Below, in pieces: positions 1 through 9,083 of a stretch of 64,000 nt of DNA. Position numbers and translations under genes: made by a program. This stretch comes from Methylobacterium radiotolerans JCM 2831. Its GTDB lineage: Bacteria > Pseudomonadota > Alphaproteobacteria > Rhizobiales > Beijerinckiaceae. Location of the stretch: contig NC_010505.1 of assembly GCF_000019725.1 (NCBI RefSeq), forward strand, positions 3,041,001-3,105,000, read 5' to 3'. The notes below the pieces were generated by a model. It made no database searches and had not been told where the DNA came from. It was given only the letters and a program-made list of their open reading frames with translations. Position 1 is the stretch's first letter, and every line of letters starts with the position of its first letter.

Positions 1-1346
1 GGCCACGCGGCGCCGTCGGCGAGGGCCGAGGCCGTCGCGGCGAAGAAGATCGATCCGAGCACGCCGCTCGATCCGCCGACCGCGCGCCCGATCCGCTCGG
101 CGAGCGCCCGGCACAGGGCCGCGGGTTCGGTCTGGGGCAGCCGGTCGAGATCGGCCTGGACGGCGCGGGCCGCGCCCGCGAAGGTCGTGCCGGCGTCGCC
201 GTCGCCGACCTTGGCATCGAGGCTGTTCAGAGAACCCTCGGCCCGGATCAGGGCCTCGGCGACGGCCCGGATCCGGGCAGCGGTGACGGCGTCGTGCGAC
301 GGCGCGAAGGCCTCGCCCGCGAGCCCCTCGGGCACCGGCCGCAGGATCGGCGGCTCGACCCGGACCGCCGCGGGCCAGGCCGGGACCGGGACGGGCTCCG
401 ACAGGGCGCGCTCCAGCGCGTCGTCGAGCGGCAGGACCGACAGCGAGGCGCCGTGCATGTCGAGCGCCGTCATCAGCGGGGCGGGCCCGAGCAGCAGGCG
501 GACGCGCCGGCCCAGATCGGTCGCGAGCACCGCCCGGGTGAGGATCTGCATCTCCAGGGCGGAGGCGGAGCCGAGATTGTTCACGAGCAGCGCCAGCCCG
601 TCCGCGCCCGGGACGGACCGCGCGAGACGCTCGGCCATCATGCGGGCGAGCTCGCTGGCCTTGGGCAGGGCGATGCGCTCCGCGCCGGGCTCGCCGTGGA
701 TACCGAGGCCGAGTTCGGCCTGCCCCTCCGCCAGCCGCTCGCTGCGCGCCGAGCCGGGGATCGTGCAGGTCGAGACCGCGATGCCGAGCGACTTCGCCGC
801 CCCGGCGGCCCGGCGGGCGAGCGCCGCCACGGTCTCGAGCGGTTCTCCGGCCTCCGCGGCGTGACCCGCCACCTTGTGCACGAACAGCGTCCCGGCGACG
901 CCGCGGGGCTGCTTGGCGTCCGGGAGGGCGATGTCGTCCGACACGATCACGGTCTCGACCTTGTGGCCCAGCGCCCGGGCGCGCTCGGCGGCGAGGCCGA
1001 AGTTCAACCGGTCGCCCGCGTAGTTCTTGATGACGAGCAGGCACCCGGCCGGTCCCGTCACCGCGAGGATCCCGGCCAGGACCGCGTCGACGCTCGGCGA
1101 GGCGAAGACGTCGCCGCAGACGGCGGCGCTCAGCAGGCCCGGCCCGACGAAGCCGGCATGGGCCGGCTCGTGACCGGAGCCGCCGCCGGAGACGACCGCG
1201 ACCTTCCCGGAATCCGGAGCGGCGCGGAGAACGACGCGGATGCCCGGGTCGCCGTCGAGCCGCGCCAAGCGTCCGCCGCTGGCCGCGACGAGGCCGTCGA
1301 CCGCATCGTTGACCAGGGTGGAGCGGGCGTCGATGAAATGGGCCAT
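1..1346 (-). CDS. Dihydroxyacetone kinase, DhaK-DhaL fusion (3' end outside window)
   Basis: Phosphorylates dihydroxyacetone to DHAP, probably with ATP because the DhaK and DhaL parts sit in one chain. The 448 visible residues start MAHFIDARSTLVNDAV. The DhaK nucleotide and substrate signature SGGGSGHEPAHAGF lies near residue 56, and GLGIHGEPG carries the His that binds the substrate covalently. The DhaL domain begins near residue 365 and shows the metal-binding VGDGDAGTTF motif. The C-terminus is cut by the window edge; such kinases are usually about 550-590 residues. It is the last visible gene of the leftward sugar/polyol ABC operon, 200 bp after the MalG-like permease, which suggests that the imported compound is converted to a triose or ketose. 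It could instead act on another short ketose or polyol-derived ketone. Confidence 0.9.
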   Translation of the reverse strand, partial: MAHFIDARSTLVNDAVDGLVAASGGRLARLDGDPGIRVVLRAAPDSGKVAVVSGGGSGHEPAHAGFVGPGLLSAAVCGDVFASPSVDAVLAGILAVTGPAGCLLVIKNYAGDRLNFGLAAERARALGHKVETVIVSDDIALPDAKQPRGVAGTLFVHKVAGHAAEAGEPLETVAALARRAAGAAKSLGIAVSTCTIPGSARSERLAEGQAELGLGIHGEPGAERIALPKASELARMMAERLARSVPGADGLALLVNNLGSASALEMQILTRAVLATDLGRRVRLLLGPAPLMTALDMHGASLSVLPLDDALERALSEPVPVPAWPAAVRVEPPILRPVPEGLAGEAFAPSHDAVTAARIRAVAEALIRAEGSLNSLDAKVGDGDAGTTFAGAARAVQADLDRLPQTEPAALCRALAERIGRAVGGSSGVLGSIFFAATASALADGAAW

Positions 1347-1435
1347 GGCGTGACCTTCGATGGGGCCGGCCCGCGATTCTGCGCCGGCGGATCAGCGCGC
1401 ATTGTCCGCGCTGTCGAGCCCTGCTGGCAACGGTC

Positions 1436-1528
1436 TCCGTCCCCGCGAGCAGAGCGAAGCGATCCGGGCAGCGCCACGCCGACCGACGTCCCGCTGCCCT
1501 GGCTCGCTTTGCCGCGCTCGCTAGAACG
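1436..1528. repeat. Palindromic dispersed repeat, copy A (degenerate)
   Basis: An imperfect inverted repeat. The left arm contains GCGAGCAGAGCGAAGCGAT and the right arm GGCTCGCTTTGCCGCGCTCG. It belongs with better copies at 9084-9175 and 45973-46064. It begins 19 bp beyond the stop codon of the MalG-like gene and lies between that gene and the kinase, so it may stabilise or attenuate the upstream message. Confidence 0.6.
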
Positions 1529-1546
1529 ATGGTCTGACGCGTCCCC

Positions 1547-2485
1547 TCACTCCTTCACGGCGCCGGTGAGCGCGGACACGTAGTACTCGACGAAGAACGA
1601 GTAGAGGATCACCAGCGGCAGCGAGCCGAGCAGCGCGCCGGCCATCAGCGAGCCCCACTTGTAGACGTCGCCGTCCACGAACTCGCTCACCACGGCGATG
1701 GGCACCGTCTTGTTCTGCGTCGAGGACAGGAAGGTCAGCGCGTAGATGAACTCGTTCCAGCACAGGGTCAGCGAGAAGATCCCCGCCGAGATCAGCCCCG
1801 GGAAGGCGAGCGGCAGGATGATCTTGGTGAGGATCTGCCACCGGCTGGCGCCGTCCATCAGCGCGCATTCCTCGAGCTCGTAGGGGATGGTCTTGAAGTA
1901 GCCCATCAGGAGCCAGGTCGAGAACGGGATCAGGATCGTCGGATAGGCGAGGATCAGGGCGATCGGCGAGTCGAACAGGCCGTAGGCCTGGATGATCGTG
2001 GCGAGCGGGATGAACAGGATGGAGGGCGGCACGAGGTAGGCGAGGAAGATCGCCGCCCCGACCCAGCCGGCGCCCCGGTAGCGCACGCGGACGCACGCGT
2101 AGGCGGCGAGCACGCTCGCAAACAGCGACAGCACGGTCGCCGCCACCGACACGTACATCGTGTTCCAGAGCCAGCGCGGATACTGCGTCTCGAAGAGGAG
2201 CTTGTTGATGTGCTTGAGCGTCGGGTCCACGACCCAGAACGGGTTGAACCGCTCCATATCGATCAGCTGCTCGTCCGGTTTGATGGCGGTGAGCGCCATC
2301 CAGTAGAACGGGAACAGCAGCACGGCGAGGATGATGAGGAGCGGCAGGTAGGTCGTCACGAGCCGCCGCGGCAGGCGCTCGAGATAGGCCATCCCCTCCG
2401 AGTTGTCGGTGAGCCCGGCGGGTTGGGCCGCGAGGACGGGGGCGAGGTGCGGGTCGGCGTGGGCCGGCGGTGCGGGCGCGCTCAT
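1547..2485 (-). CDS. Carbohydrate ABC transporter inner-membrane permease, MalG type
   Basis: One of the two membrane subunits of a CUT1-type importer for sugars, polyols or glycerol-phosphate-like solutes. The 312-residue protein has an N-terminal segment near residues 45-65 (YLPLLIILAVLLFPFYWMAL) and about five more hydrophobic stretches. The EAA loop reads EECALMDGASRWQILTKI near residue 210. The start is chosen at the ATG that overlaps the TGA of the upstream MalF-like gene (ATGA). A longer reading to 3211 in this frame is only a shadow of that gene. The product is membrane embedded and would pair with the MalF-like subunit and the ATPase at 4846-5907. Confidence 0.92.
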   Translation of the reverse strand: MSAPAPPAHADPHLAPVLAAQPAGLTDNSEGMAYLERLPRRLVTTYLPLLIILAVLLFPFYWMALTAIKPDEQLIDMERFNPFWVVDPTLKHINKLLFETQYPRWLWNTMYVSVAATVLSLFASVLAAYACVRVRYRGAGWVGAAIFLAYLVPPSILFIPLATIIQAYGLFDSPIALILAYPTILIPFSTWLLMGYFKTIPYELEECALMDGASRWQILTKIILPLAFPGLISAGIFSLTLCWNEFIYALTFLSSTQNKTVPIAVVSEFVDGDVYKWGSLMAGALLGSLPLVILYSFFVEYYVSALTGAVKE

Positions 2486-3438
2486 CGGTCGGACTCCCCG
2501 GACTGCCAAGCCCTTCGCTGCAGGCCGAACCACGAGATGCCGATGGCCGCGAGCAGGAACGGCACCATGGCGGTGGCGATGGCCGCGCCCTCGCCGAGCG
2601 TCCCCGAGAGGATGCCGCGCTGGTACGAGAGGGTCGCCATCAGGTGGGTGGCGTTCACCGGACCGCCGCGCGTCATCGCCCAGATCAACTGGAAGTCGGT
2701 GAAGGTGAACAGCACCGAGAAGGTCATGACCACGGCGATGATCGGGGTCAGGAGCGGCAGGGTGATCCGCGAGAAGATCTGCCAGTTCGAGGCGCCGTCG
2801 AGCGTCGCGGCCTCGTAGAGCGAGGGCGAGACCGTCTGGAGACCGGCGAGCAGCGTGATGGCGATGAACGGCACGCCCCGCCAGATGTTGGCGAAGATCA
2901 CGCAGGCGCGCGCCATGGCCGGCTCGCCGAGGAAGTCGATGTTGCCGTCGATCACCCCGAGATGCCGCAGAGACCAGGAGATGATCGAGAACTGGCTGTC
3001 GAAGATCCACCAGAACGCGATGGCCGACAGAACCGTCGGCACCACGAACGGGATCAGCACGATCGACCGGATGATCGACTTGAACGGCATGTTCTTGTTG
3101 AGCAGCAGCGCGAGGTAGAGTCCGACGCCGAACTTCACCACGGACGCCACCGCCGTGTAGAGGCAGGTGTTGAATACCGAGAGCCAGAAGACGTCGTCGT
3201 CCCAGAGCCACTCGTAGTTCTCGAGACCGACGAAGACGCCCTCGCGGCCGATCCGCGCGTTGGTGAAGGACAGCCAGATACCCTTCAGGAGAGGGTAGGC
3301 CAGGAACAGGCCGAGGATCAGCGCCGTCGGCAACATGAACCAGAACCCCGCCCAGCCCCGGCTCGCGCGCACGCGCTGCCAGGCCGAGCGGGTCGGGATT
3401 GCGGCCGGGGCGGGCTGCGTCAGGGCCGTGTGCGCCAT
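2482..3438 (-). CDS. Carbohydrate ABC transporter inner-membrane permease, MalF type
   Basis: The partner permease of the sugar importer, 318 residues. It has a short cytoplasmic N-terminus, a first membrane segment at about residues 30-52 (FMLPTALILGLFLAYPLL) and about five further segments. The EAA loop is YEAATLDGASNWQIFSRI, near residue 212. It follows the binding-protein gene by 23 bp and overlaps the MalG-like gene by 4 bp, so translation of the two permeases is probably coupled in a fixed ratio. The substrate cannot be read from the permease sequence alone. Confidence 0.92.
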   Translation of the reverse strand: MAHTALTQPAPAAIPTRSAWQRVRASRGWAGFWFMLPTALILGLFLAYPLLKGIWLSFTNARIGREGVFVGLENYEWLWDDDVFWLSVFNTCLYTAVASVVKFGVGLYLALLLNKNMPFKSIIRSIVLIPFVVPTVLSAIAFWWIFDSQFSIISWSLRHLGVIDGNIDFLGEPAMARACVIFANIWRGVPFIAITLLAGLQTVSPSLYEAATLDGASNWQIFSRITLPLLTPIIAVVMTFSVLFTFTDFQLIWAMTRGGPVNATHLMATLSYQRGILSGTLGEGAAIATAMVPFLLAAIGISWFGLQRRAWQSGESDR

Positions 3439-3461
3439 GGTCTCGCCTCCGGCGGGTGGGG

Positions 3462-4772
3462 TCAGGTGTTCCGGAAGATGCGGGTGGCGGCGCGCTCGGC
3501 GTTCTTGATTGCGCCCTTCACGTCCTCGCGGCCGGTGCAGTGGCTGGCGAACATGTCGACGATGACGAAGTCGGCGAGCACCGCGGCGATGCGCTCGCTC
3601 ACCGGCGCGAGGCCGCCCGCCGCCAGGGAGCGCCGGCCCGCCTCGGCGAAGACCGCGTTCTTCGGGTCGCTCGTCCAGATCGGGTTCTTCGGGTAGTTCG
3701 ACAGGGGCTCGCAGAGGTAGCCCTGCGCCGCCTCCAGCCAGGGATTGTAGTTCGCCGCCTCCATCATGAAGGCGATGAAGGCCTTACAGGCGTTCGGCGC
3801 CTTCGAGTACTTGAAGGCCAGGATCGGGAAGGCGAGCTGGAACTCGGTGGGCTTGCCGACGGGTCCGATCGGCCAGACCGCGTGGTCCATGTCCTCGGCG
3901 AGCTTCGGGTTGTCCTTCTTGGCCGCCGCGTAGATCGAGATGCCGTTGTTGGTCAGGTACAGGTCGCCGGCCAGGAAGGCCTTGTTGTTCGACGAGTCGT
4001 TCCACGACACCGTGCCGGGCACGAAGGTCTCGTACAGGGACTTGACGTACTCGAGCGCCTTGGCGGTCTCGGGCGAGTTGATGACGATCTTCTCGTTGGC
4101 GTCGACGAGATTGCCGCCGTGGGACCAGAGCGCCCAGTGGCACCACGTGTTGCCGTCGCCGGTGGCGTGGCCGAGGGCGAAGCCGGCCGGCGTGTTGTTC
4201 TTCTTCAGGCCGCGACAGAGCTCGAGGAAGCCCGCGGTGTCGGTGGGGAACCTGTCGAACCCGGCCTTCTTCATCGCCGAGATGCGGTAGTTCGGGTAGC
4301 CGCCGTTGAACGCCACGGGGATCGCGATCCACTTGCCCTTGACCTTGCCGTAGGCCTCCGCGGACGGGAACCAGGGGCCGTACTTCTTGGCCAGGGACTC
4401 GGCCACGTCCTCGAGCGGCAGGCACTTGTCGGGGAAGAGCGCCGGGAACGAGAACAGGCCCCAGACCATGTCGGGCCCCTGCCCGGTATTGGCGGCGACC
4501 GACGCCTTGGGCTGGATGTCGTCGAAGGACTCGTTGCTCACCGTGACCTTGACGCCCGTCGCCTTGGTGAAGGCGTCGACCAGCTTCATGAAGGCCTCGT
4601 CCTCGGCCGGAACGAAGCGCTTCCAGCGCAGGAGCGACAGGCTCGCTCCCGGCTCGGGCTTCCATTCCGCGGTCTGCGCCCAGGCCCTGGCGAAGCCGAG
4701 GAGGTCGCCGCCGGCGGCGAGGCCGGCCGCGGCGGCGCCCGCGAGGAGGGACCGGCGATCGAGAACGGACAT
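3462..4772 (-). CDS. Extracellular sugar/polyol ABC substrate-binding protein
   Basis: A 436-residue periplasmic receptor of the solute-binding family 1 (MalE/UgpB-like) that delivers the substrate to the adjacent permeases. The N-terminus MSVLDRRSLLAGAAAAGL is a twin-arginine type signal followed by an Ala-rich hydrophobic stretch and a likely cut after ARAWAQ near residue 32. The mature part contains the family pattern LLRWKRFVPAEDEAFMKLV. A Shine-Dalgarno sequence (GGGAGAAG) precedes the ATG. It lies between the ATPase gene and the two permease genes, all leftward. With a dihydroxyacetone kinase at the end of the operon, a polyol or glycerol-like ligand is a reasonable guess but is not proven. 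Confidence 0.9.
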   Translation of the reverse strand: MSVLDRRSLLAGAAAAGLAAGGDLLGFARAWAQTAEWKPEPGASLSLLRWKRFVPAEDEAFMKLVDAFTKATGVKVTVSNESFDDIQPKASVAANTGQGPDMVWGLFSFPALFPDKCLPLEDVAESLAKKYGPWFPSAEAYGKVKGKWIAIPVAFNGGYPNYRISAMKKAGFDRFPTDTAGFLELCRGLKKNNTPAGFALGHATGDGNTWCHWALWSHGGNLVDANEKIVINSPETAKALEYVKSLYETFVPGTVSWNDSSNNKAFLAGDLYLTNNGISIYAAAKKDNPKLAEDMDHAVWPIGPVGKPTEFQLAFPILAFKYSKAPNACKAFIAFMMEAANYNPWLEAAQGYLCEPLSNYPKNPIWTSDPKNAVFAEAGRRSLAAGGLAPVSERIAAVLADFVIVDMFASHCTGREDVKGAIKNAERAATRIFRNT

Positions 4773-4845
4773 CGTTTCTTCTCCCTCGGTGATCCTGTTT
4801 CTGAGGGCGCCGCGCGCCCCGATCCCGCGCCGGATCCGACGCGGG

Positions 4846-5907
4846 TCAGCTCGGCAGGCGACGGCCAGTCTCGGCGTCGAAGAAGTGCACGCGGTTCGGC
4901 CGCAGGGAGACGGTCTCGCCCGGCCGCTCGCGCACGCGCTCCCGCAGCACGCAGGTGAGATCCTGGCCTCCGGCCCGCACCGCCAGCATGGTCTCGGAGC
5001 CGGTCGGCTCCACGACGACGACCTCCGCGGCGATCCCGTCGGGCGCGAGGTCGAAGTGCTCGGGCCGGACGCCGAGGATGAGCGGCCGCCCGTCGACGCC
5101 GGCGGGCGCGTCGGCGAGCGGGATCGACAGGCCGGTCTCGGTGGTGAAGGTGAGGCGCCCGTTCGCCCGGACCCGGCCGGGCACGAAGTTCATGGCCGGC
5201 GAGCCGATGAAGCCCGCGACGAACAGGTTGTCGGGCCGGTCGTAGAGTTCGAGGGGCGGCCCGATCTGCTCCACGACCCCGTCGTGCATCACGACGATCC
5301 GGTCGGCCATGGTCATGGCCTCGATCTGGTCGTGGGTGACGTAGATGGTCGTGGTCTTCAGGCGCTGGTGCAGCTCCTTGATCTCGGTGCGCATCGCCAC
5401 GCGCAGCTTGGCGTCGAGGTTGGAGAGCGGCTCGTCGAACAGGAAGACCTGCGGGTCGCGCACGATCGCCCGGCCCATGGCGACGCGCTGGCGCTGGCCG
5501 CCGGAGAGCTGGCGCGGGTAGCGGTCCAGCAGGTGGGTGAGCCCGAGAATCTGCGCGGCCTTGTTGACCCGGAGGTCGATCTCGGAGGCGGGCGCCTTCC
5601 GGATCCGCATCGAGAACGCCATGTTCTCGCGAACCGTGAGATGCGGGTAGAGGGCGTAGTTCTGGAACACCATGGCGATGTCCCGCTCCTTGGGCGGCAC
5701 ATCGTTCACCACGCGCTCGCCGATGCGGATCTCGCCGCCAGAGATATTCTCGAGCCCGGCGATCATCCGCAGGAGCGTTGATTTCCCGCATCCGGACGGG
5801 CCGACCAGGATCACGAATTCACCGTCCCGGATATCCACGGACACGCCGTGCAGGACATTCGTCGATCCGAAAGCCTTGCGAACCTCGCGGATTCCCACCG
5901 AGGCCAT
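4846..5907 (-). CDS. ugpC: Sugar ABC transporter ATP-binding protein (MalK/UgpC type)
   Basis: Energises the sugar importer. The 353-residue protein has Walker [17 protein letters not shown] near residue 37, signature [16 protein letters not shown] near 134, Walker [13 protein letters not shown] near 155 and the switch His in [10 protein letters not shown]. The C-terminal third is the TOBE/regulatory domain found in MalK and UgpC but not in Liv-type ATPases. It is the first gene of the leftward operon, with GGGAGGAAGC just before the ATG. Its promoter must lie in the 276-bp divergent region shared with the XylX-like gene, which contains a 20-bp palindrome. The symbol is a family name; the substrate is unknown. 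Confidence 0.92.
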   Translation of the reverse strand: MASVGIREVRKAFGSTNVLHGVSVDIRDGEFVILVGPSGCGKSTLLRMIAGLENISGGEIRIGERVVNDVPPKERDIAMVFQNYALYPHLTVRENMAFSMRIRKAPASEIDLRVNKAAQILGLTHLLDRYPRQLSGGQRQRVAMGRAIVRDPQVFLFDEPLSNLDAKLRVAMRTEIKELHQRLKTTTIYVTHDQIEAMTMADRIVVMHDGVVEQIGPPLELYDRPDNLFVAGFIGSPAMNFVPGRVRANGRLTFTTETGLSIPLADAPAGVDGRPLILGVRPEHFDLAPDGIAAEVVVVEPTGSETMLAVRAGGQDLTCVLRERVRERPGETVSLRPNRVHFFDAETGRRLPS

Positions 5908-6001
5908 GCTTCCTCCCGATCAAGGCCACTCTATCGGCGGCTCTAAGTCGGCAGTACAAAGGAGCGGCCGGGGGAAAGCAAGCGGGCGCCCCGGCAAAGC
6001 T

Positions 6002-6021
6002 ACAGATAATCTTGGATCTGT
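6002..6021. promoter_or_regulatory. Candidate operator in divergent promoter (ACAGAT-N8-ATCTGT)
   Basis: Perfect 6-bp inverted repeat ACAGAT and ATCTGT with an 8-nt spacer, roughly midway in the 276-bp region between the leftward ABC operon (start 5907) and the rightward XylX-like gene (start 6184). Position and symmetry suit a dimeric repressor controlling one or both. No regulator gene adjoins it; the GntR proteins at 15936, 22623 and 24458 are possible partners. The rest of the intergenic region shows no gene. Confidence 0.45.
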
Positions 6022-6183
6022 CAGGCGGACCCGCCCGGCGCCCGTGACGAGCGGGGCCCGGTGAAACATGCGGCGGGATGACGGGCCGCCCGGAATGCTA
6101 TGGGATCGCGCGCCGGCCGCGGAGCCGGCACCGGGCCCGTCACGCGGCCGTCGCGCGGGCGGACATCCAGGGGACGTGAGCAC

Positions 6184-7377
6184 ATGTCGTTATCGGGCCT
6201 GACCGCGCGGGAGATCCTGCCCGCCGACGGATGCCGGGGCGCCCTCGTGGGCCGGGTGTGGCGGCCGGACGTGGCCGGTCCGAGCGTCGTGGCGATCCGC
6301 GCCGACGCGGACGGCGCGGCCCGAATCCTCGACGTCACCGCCGCCTTCCCGACGGTCAGCGACCTGTGCGAGGCCCCGGATCCCGCCGCCGCCCTGCGCG
6401 GCGCCGAGGGCGAGGACCTCGGCAGCCTCGACGCGACCCTGGCCAACACGCCGCCGGACGGGCGCGACACCAGCCGGCCGTGGCTCTTGGCGCCGGTCGA
6501 CCTGCAGGCCCTGAAGGCGGCGGGCGTGACCTTCGCCACCTCGATGCTGGAGCGAGTGATCGAGGAGCGCGCCCGCGGCGATCTCGCTGCCGCGGCGGCG
6601 ATTCGCGCTGAGGTCGAGCGCCTGGTCGGCCGCGACCTGCGCCGACTCAAGCCCGGCTCGCCCGAGGCCATGGCCCTCAAGGAGGTGCTGGTCGCGCAGG
6701 GCGCCTGGAGCCAGTACCTGGAAGTCGGCATCGGCCCGGACGCCGAGATCTTCACCAAGGCGCAGCCGCTCTCGGCCGTCGGCTGCGGCGCGGACGCGGG
6801 CCTGCACCCGGACTCGCACTGGAACAACCCCGAGCCCGAGGTGGCGCTGGCGGTCGCCTCCGACCAGCGGATCGTCGGCGCAACGCTGGCCAACGACGTG
6901 AACCTGCGCGACTTCGAGGGGCGGTCGGCGCTGCTCCTCGGGAAGGCCAAGGACAACAACGCCTCCTGCGCCCTGGGGCCGTTCGTGCGCCTGTTCGACG
7001 GGACGTTCGGTCTCGACCACGTCCGCCGCACCACCGTGACCCTCGAGGTCACCGGCACGGACGGCTTCCGGCTGGAGGGCACCTCGCCGCTCTCCGAGAT
7101 CAGCCGCGATCCGGAGGAACTGGCGGACGCGCTGATGGGGCGGACGCACAATTATCCCGACGGCGCCCTCCTCCTCCTCGGCACCATGTTCGCGCCGATC
7201 CAGGATCGGCACGGCCCGGGGCTCGGCTTCACCCACGCCGACGGCGACCGCGTCGTGGTGGCGAGCCCGGAGCTCGGCAGCCTCGTCAACCGCATGCGCC
7301 CGTGCGACGCCTGCGAACCCTGGACCTTCGGCGCCCGCGCGCTGATGCGGAATCTCGCCGCGCGCGGGATTCTGTGA
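6184..7377 (+). CDS. xylX: FAH-family 2-keto-3-deoxy-pentonate dehydratase (XylX/KdxD-like)
   Basis: Probably dehydrates 2-keto-3-deoxy-D-xylonate (or L-arabonate) to 2-oxoglutarate semialdehyde, the third intermediate-forming step of the Weimberg pathway. The 397-residue protein resembles Caulobacter XylX from memory: LLAPVDLQALKAAGVTFA near residue 100, ERVIEERARGD, SQYLEVGIGPDAEIFTK, HWNNPEPEVALAV and GNDVNLRDFEGRSALL-type segments (here ANDVNLRDFEGRSALL). The C-terminal half is the fumarylacetoacetate hydrolase fold with Glu and Asp metal ligands. The ATG at 6184 follows AGGGGACG; an in-frame upstream ATG at 6100 lacks support. It is followed 31 bp later by an FAD dehydrogenase. Another FAH-family activity cannot be excluded. 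Confidence 0.85.
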   Translation: MSLSGLTAREILPADGCRGALVGRVWRPDVAGPSVVAIRADADGAARILDVTAAFPTVSDLCEAPDPAAALRGAEGEDLGSLDATLANTPPDGRDTSRPWLLAPVDLQALKAAGVTFATSMLERVIEERARGDLAAAAAIRAEVERLVGRDLRRLKPGSPEAMALKEVLVAQGAWSQYLEVGIGPDAEIFTKAQPLSAVGCGADAGLHPDSHWNNPEPEVALAVASDQRIVGATLANDVNLRDFEGRSALLLGKAKDNNASCALGPFVRLFDGTFGLDHVRRTTVTLEVTGTDGFRLEGTSPLSEISRDPEELADALMGRTHNYPDGALLLLGTMFAPIQDRHGPGLGFTHADGDRVVVASPELGSLVNRMRPCDACEPWTFGARALMRNLAARGIL

Positions 7378-7408
7378 CAGAGCGGCGACCGGACCGAGCC
7401 CCGAGAGC

Positions 7409-8782
7409 ATGCCGATGACCGACACCGCCTTCCTCGACCGCCTCGCCGCGATCGTCGGACCGTCCGGTCTCGTCACCGGCGCGGAGCTGCGCGGGCGCTC
7501 GGCCAACTGGACGCGCCCGACAGAGCCCTGCGCCGCCCTGGCGCTGGTGCGCCCGCGCAGCACGGAGGAGACCAGCGCCGTCATGGCCGCCTGCCGCGCG
7601 GCCGGCGTCGCCGTGGTCCCGCGCGGCGGCGCCACCGGCCTCGTCGACGGCACGCTCTGCCAGCCCGACGAGATCACCCTGTCGACCGAGCGCATGACCG
7701 GCATCGAGCCGGTGGATCCGCTCGGCATGACGGTGGTGGTCGGCACCGGCGCCACCCTCGAGAGCGTGCAGGACGCCGCGTCCGCGGCGGGCCTGTTCTT
7801 CCCCCTCGATCTCGGGGCCCGCGGCTCGGCGACGGTCGGCGGCGCGATCTCCACCAACGCCGGCGGCCTGCGGGTGCTGCGCTACGGCATGATGCGCGAG
7901 ATGGTGCTCGGCCTGGAGGCGGTGCTCGCCGACGGCACGGTGGTGTCGTCCATGCGGCCGCTCATCAAGAACAACACCGGGCTCGACCTCAAGCAGCTCT
8001 TCCTCGGCACCGAGGGCACGCTGGGCATCGTCACGCGGGCGGTCATCCGCCTGCGGCCGGAGCCCGCCGGCTACGCGACGGCGCTGATCGCGTGCCCCGG
8101 AGTCGACGACGGCGCGCGGGTGCTGCGGGCGGCGCAGAGCGCCTTCCAGGGGCGTGTCTCCTCGTTCGAGGGCCTGTGGCCCGACTTCTACCGGCTGATG
8201 ACCGCGCCCGGGCGCGCGACCCCGCCGCTCGGTCCGGACTACCCGTTCTACGCGATCATCGAGGTCGAGTGCGTCCCCGAGGAATCGGACCGGTTCCTGG
8301 GCCTGCTGGAAGGTCTGATGGGCGACGGCACGATCCTCGACGCCGTGGTCGCCGCCTCGGAGGAGCAGCGCCGCGGCATGTGGCGGATCCGCGACCGCGT
8401 CGAGCACCTGAACGCCGACGGGATCGACCGGGCCTTCGACGTGAGCGTGCCGCTCGCGCGGATGGACGGCTACGTCCGCGGGGCGCTCGACCGGCTCGCG
8501 GCGATCCCGGGCTGTCGGGCGGTCGTCTACGGGCACATCGGCGACAACAACCTGCACTGGAACACCACCCGCCTCGACGCCGCCGGCAACGCGGCGATCG
8601 ACGCGGCGATCTACGAGCCCCTGGCCGAACTGAACGGCTCCGTCTCGGCGGAGCACGGGATCGGGCTCGAGAAGCGGGCCAAGCTGAAGCTGTCGCGGTC
8701 GCCCGAGGAGATCGCCGTCATGCGGCTCGTGAAGCGGGCGCTCGATCCGGACAACCGGCTGAACCCGGGCAAGATCTTCTGA
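7409..8782 (+). CDS. FAD-linked D-2-hydroxyacid dehydrogenase (GlcD/D-2-hydroxyglutarate dehydrogenase family)
   Basis: A 457-residue flavoprotein that probably oxidises a D-2-hydroxyacid such as D-2-hydroxyglutarate, D-lactate or glycolate and passes electrons to an electron-transfer flavoprotein or quinone. The PCMH-type FAD-binding domain covers about residues 40-215, with VPRGGATGLVDG near 69, GARGSATVGGAISTNAGG near 140 and FLGTEGTLGIVT near 195. The C-terminal FAD-oxidase domain has GHIGDNNLHWN, the AEHGIGLEKR motif and LDPDNRLNPGKIF at the end. An ATG two codons inside the chosen start is equally possible. It lies 31 bp after the XylX-like gene and 10 bp before the DUF167 gene, so the three probably form one transcript. 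Confidence 0.85.
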   Translation: MPMTDTAFLDRLAAIVGPSGLVTGAELRGRSANWTRPTEPCAALALVRPRSTEETSAVMAACRAAGVAVVPRGGATGLVDGTLCQPDEITLSTERMTGIEPVDPLGMTVVVGTGATLESVQDAASAAGLFFPLDLGARGSATVGGAISTNAGGLRVLRYGMMREMVLGLEAVLADGTVVSSMRPLIKNNTGLDLKQLFLGTEGTLGIVTRAVIRLRPEPAGYATALIACPGVDDGARVLRAAQSAFQGRVSSFEGLWPDFYRLMTAPGRATPPLGPDYPFYAIIEVECVPEESDRFLGLLEGLMGDGTILDAVVAASEEQRRGMWRIRDRVEHLNADGIDRAFDVSVPLARMDGYVRGALDRLAAIPGCRAVVYGHIGDNNLHWNTTRLDAAGNAAIDAAIYEPLAELNGSVSAEHGIGLEKRAKLKLSRSPEEIAVMRLVKRALDPDNRLNPGKIF

Positions 8783-8792
8783 GGGTTTCGCC

Positions 8793-9074
8793 GTGGCGAT
8801 CCGTCTGGCGGTGCGCCTCACGCCGCGCGGGGGGCGCGACGCCGCGGAGGGCTGGGCCCGCGACGAGAAGGGGCAGCCCTACCTGAAGGCCCGCGTCGCC
8901 GCACCGCCGGTCGAGGGCGCGGCCAACGCGGCGCTCGTGGTCCTGATCGCCAAGGCGCTGAAGGTCGGCCGCGGCTCGGTCCGCATCGTCACCGGCGATC
9001 AGAGCCGGCTGAAGATCCTGGAGATCGACGGCGTCGCGCAGGCGGATCTGGACCGCGTGTTCGGGTCTCGCTGA
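8793..9074 (+). CDS. DUF167 / YggU family small protein
   Basis: A 93-residue protein of the conserved YggU (UPF0235) family with unknown biochemical role. The chain runs from MAIRLAVRLTPRGGRD to a charged C-terminus. The typical core APPVEGAANAALVVLIAKAL is near residues 35-55 and is followed by VGRGSVRIVTGDQSR. It starts with GTG, 10 bp after the FAD dehydrogenase stop. In many alphaproteobacteria this family follows unrelated genes, so co-transcription does not define its job. Confidence 0.85.
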   Translation: MAIRLAVRLTPRGGRDAAEGWARDEKGQPYLKARVAAPPVEGAANAALVVLIAKALKVGRGSVRIVTGDQSRLKILEIDGVAQADLDRVFGSR

Positions 9075-9083
9075 GGCTTCTCG

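Noticed and set aside
294..1583. Long plus-strand ORF (429 codons) opposite the dihydroxyacetone kinase
   Set aside because: Arg/Gly/Asp-rich translation with no domain; it is the antisense shadow of a clear DhaK-DhaL gene in GC-rich DNA.
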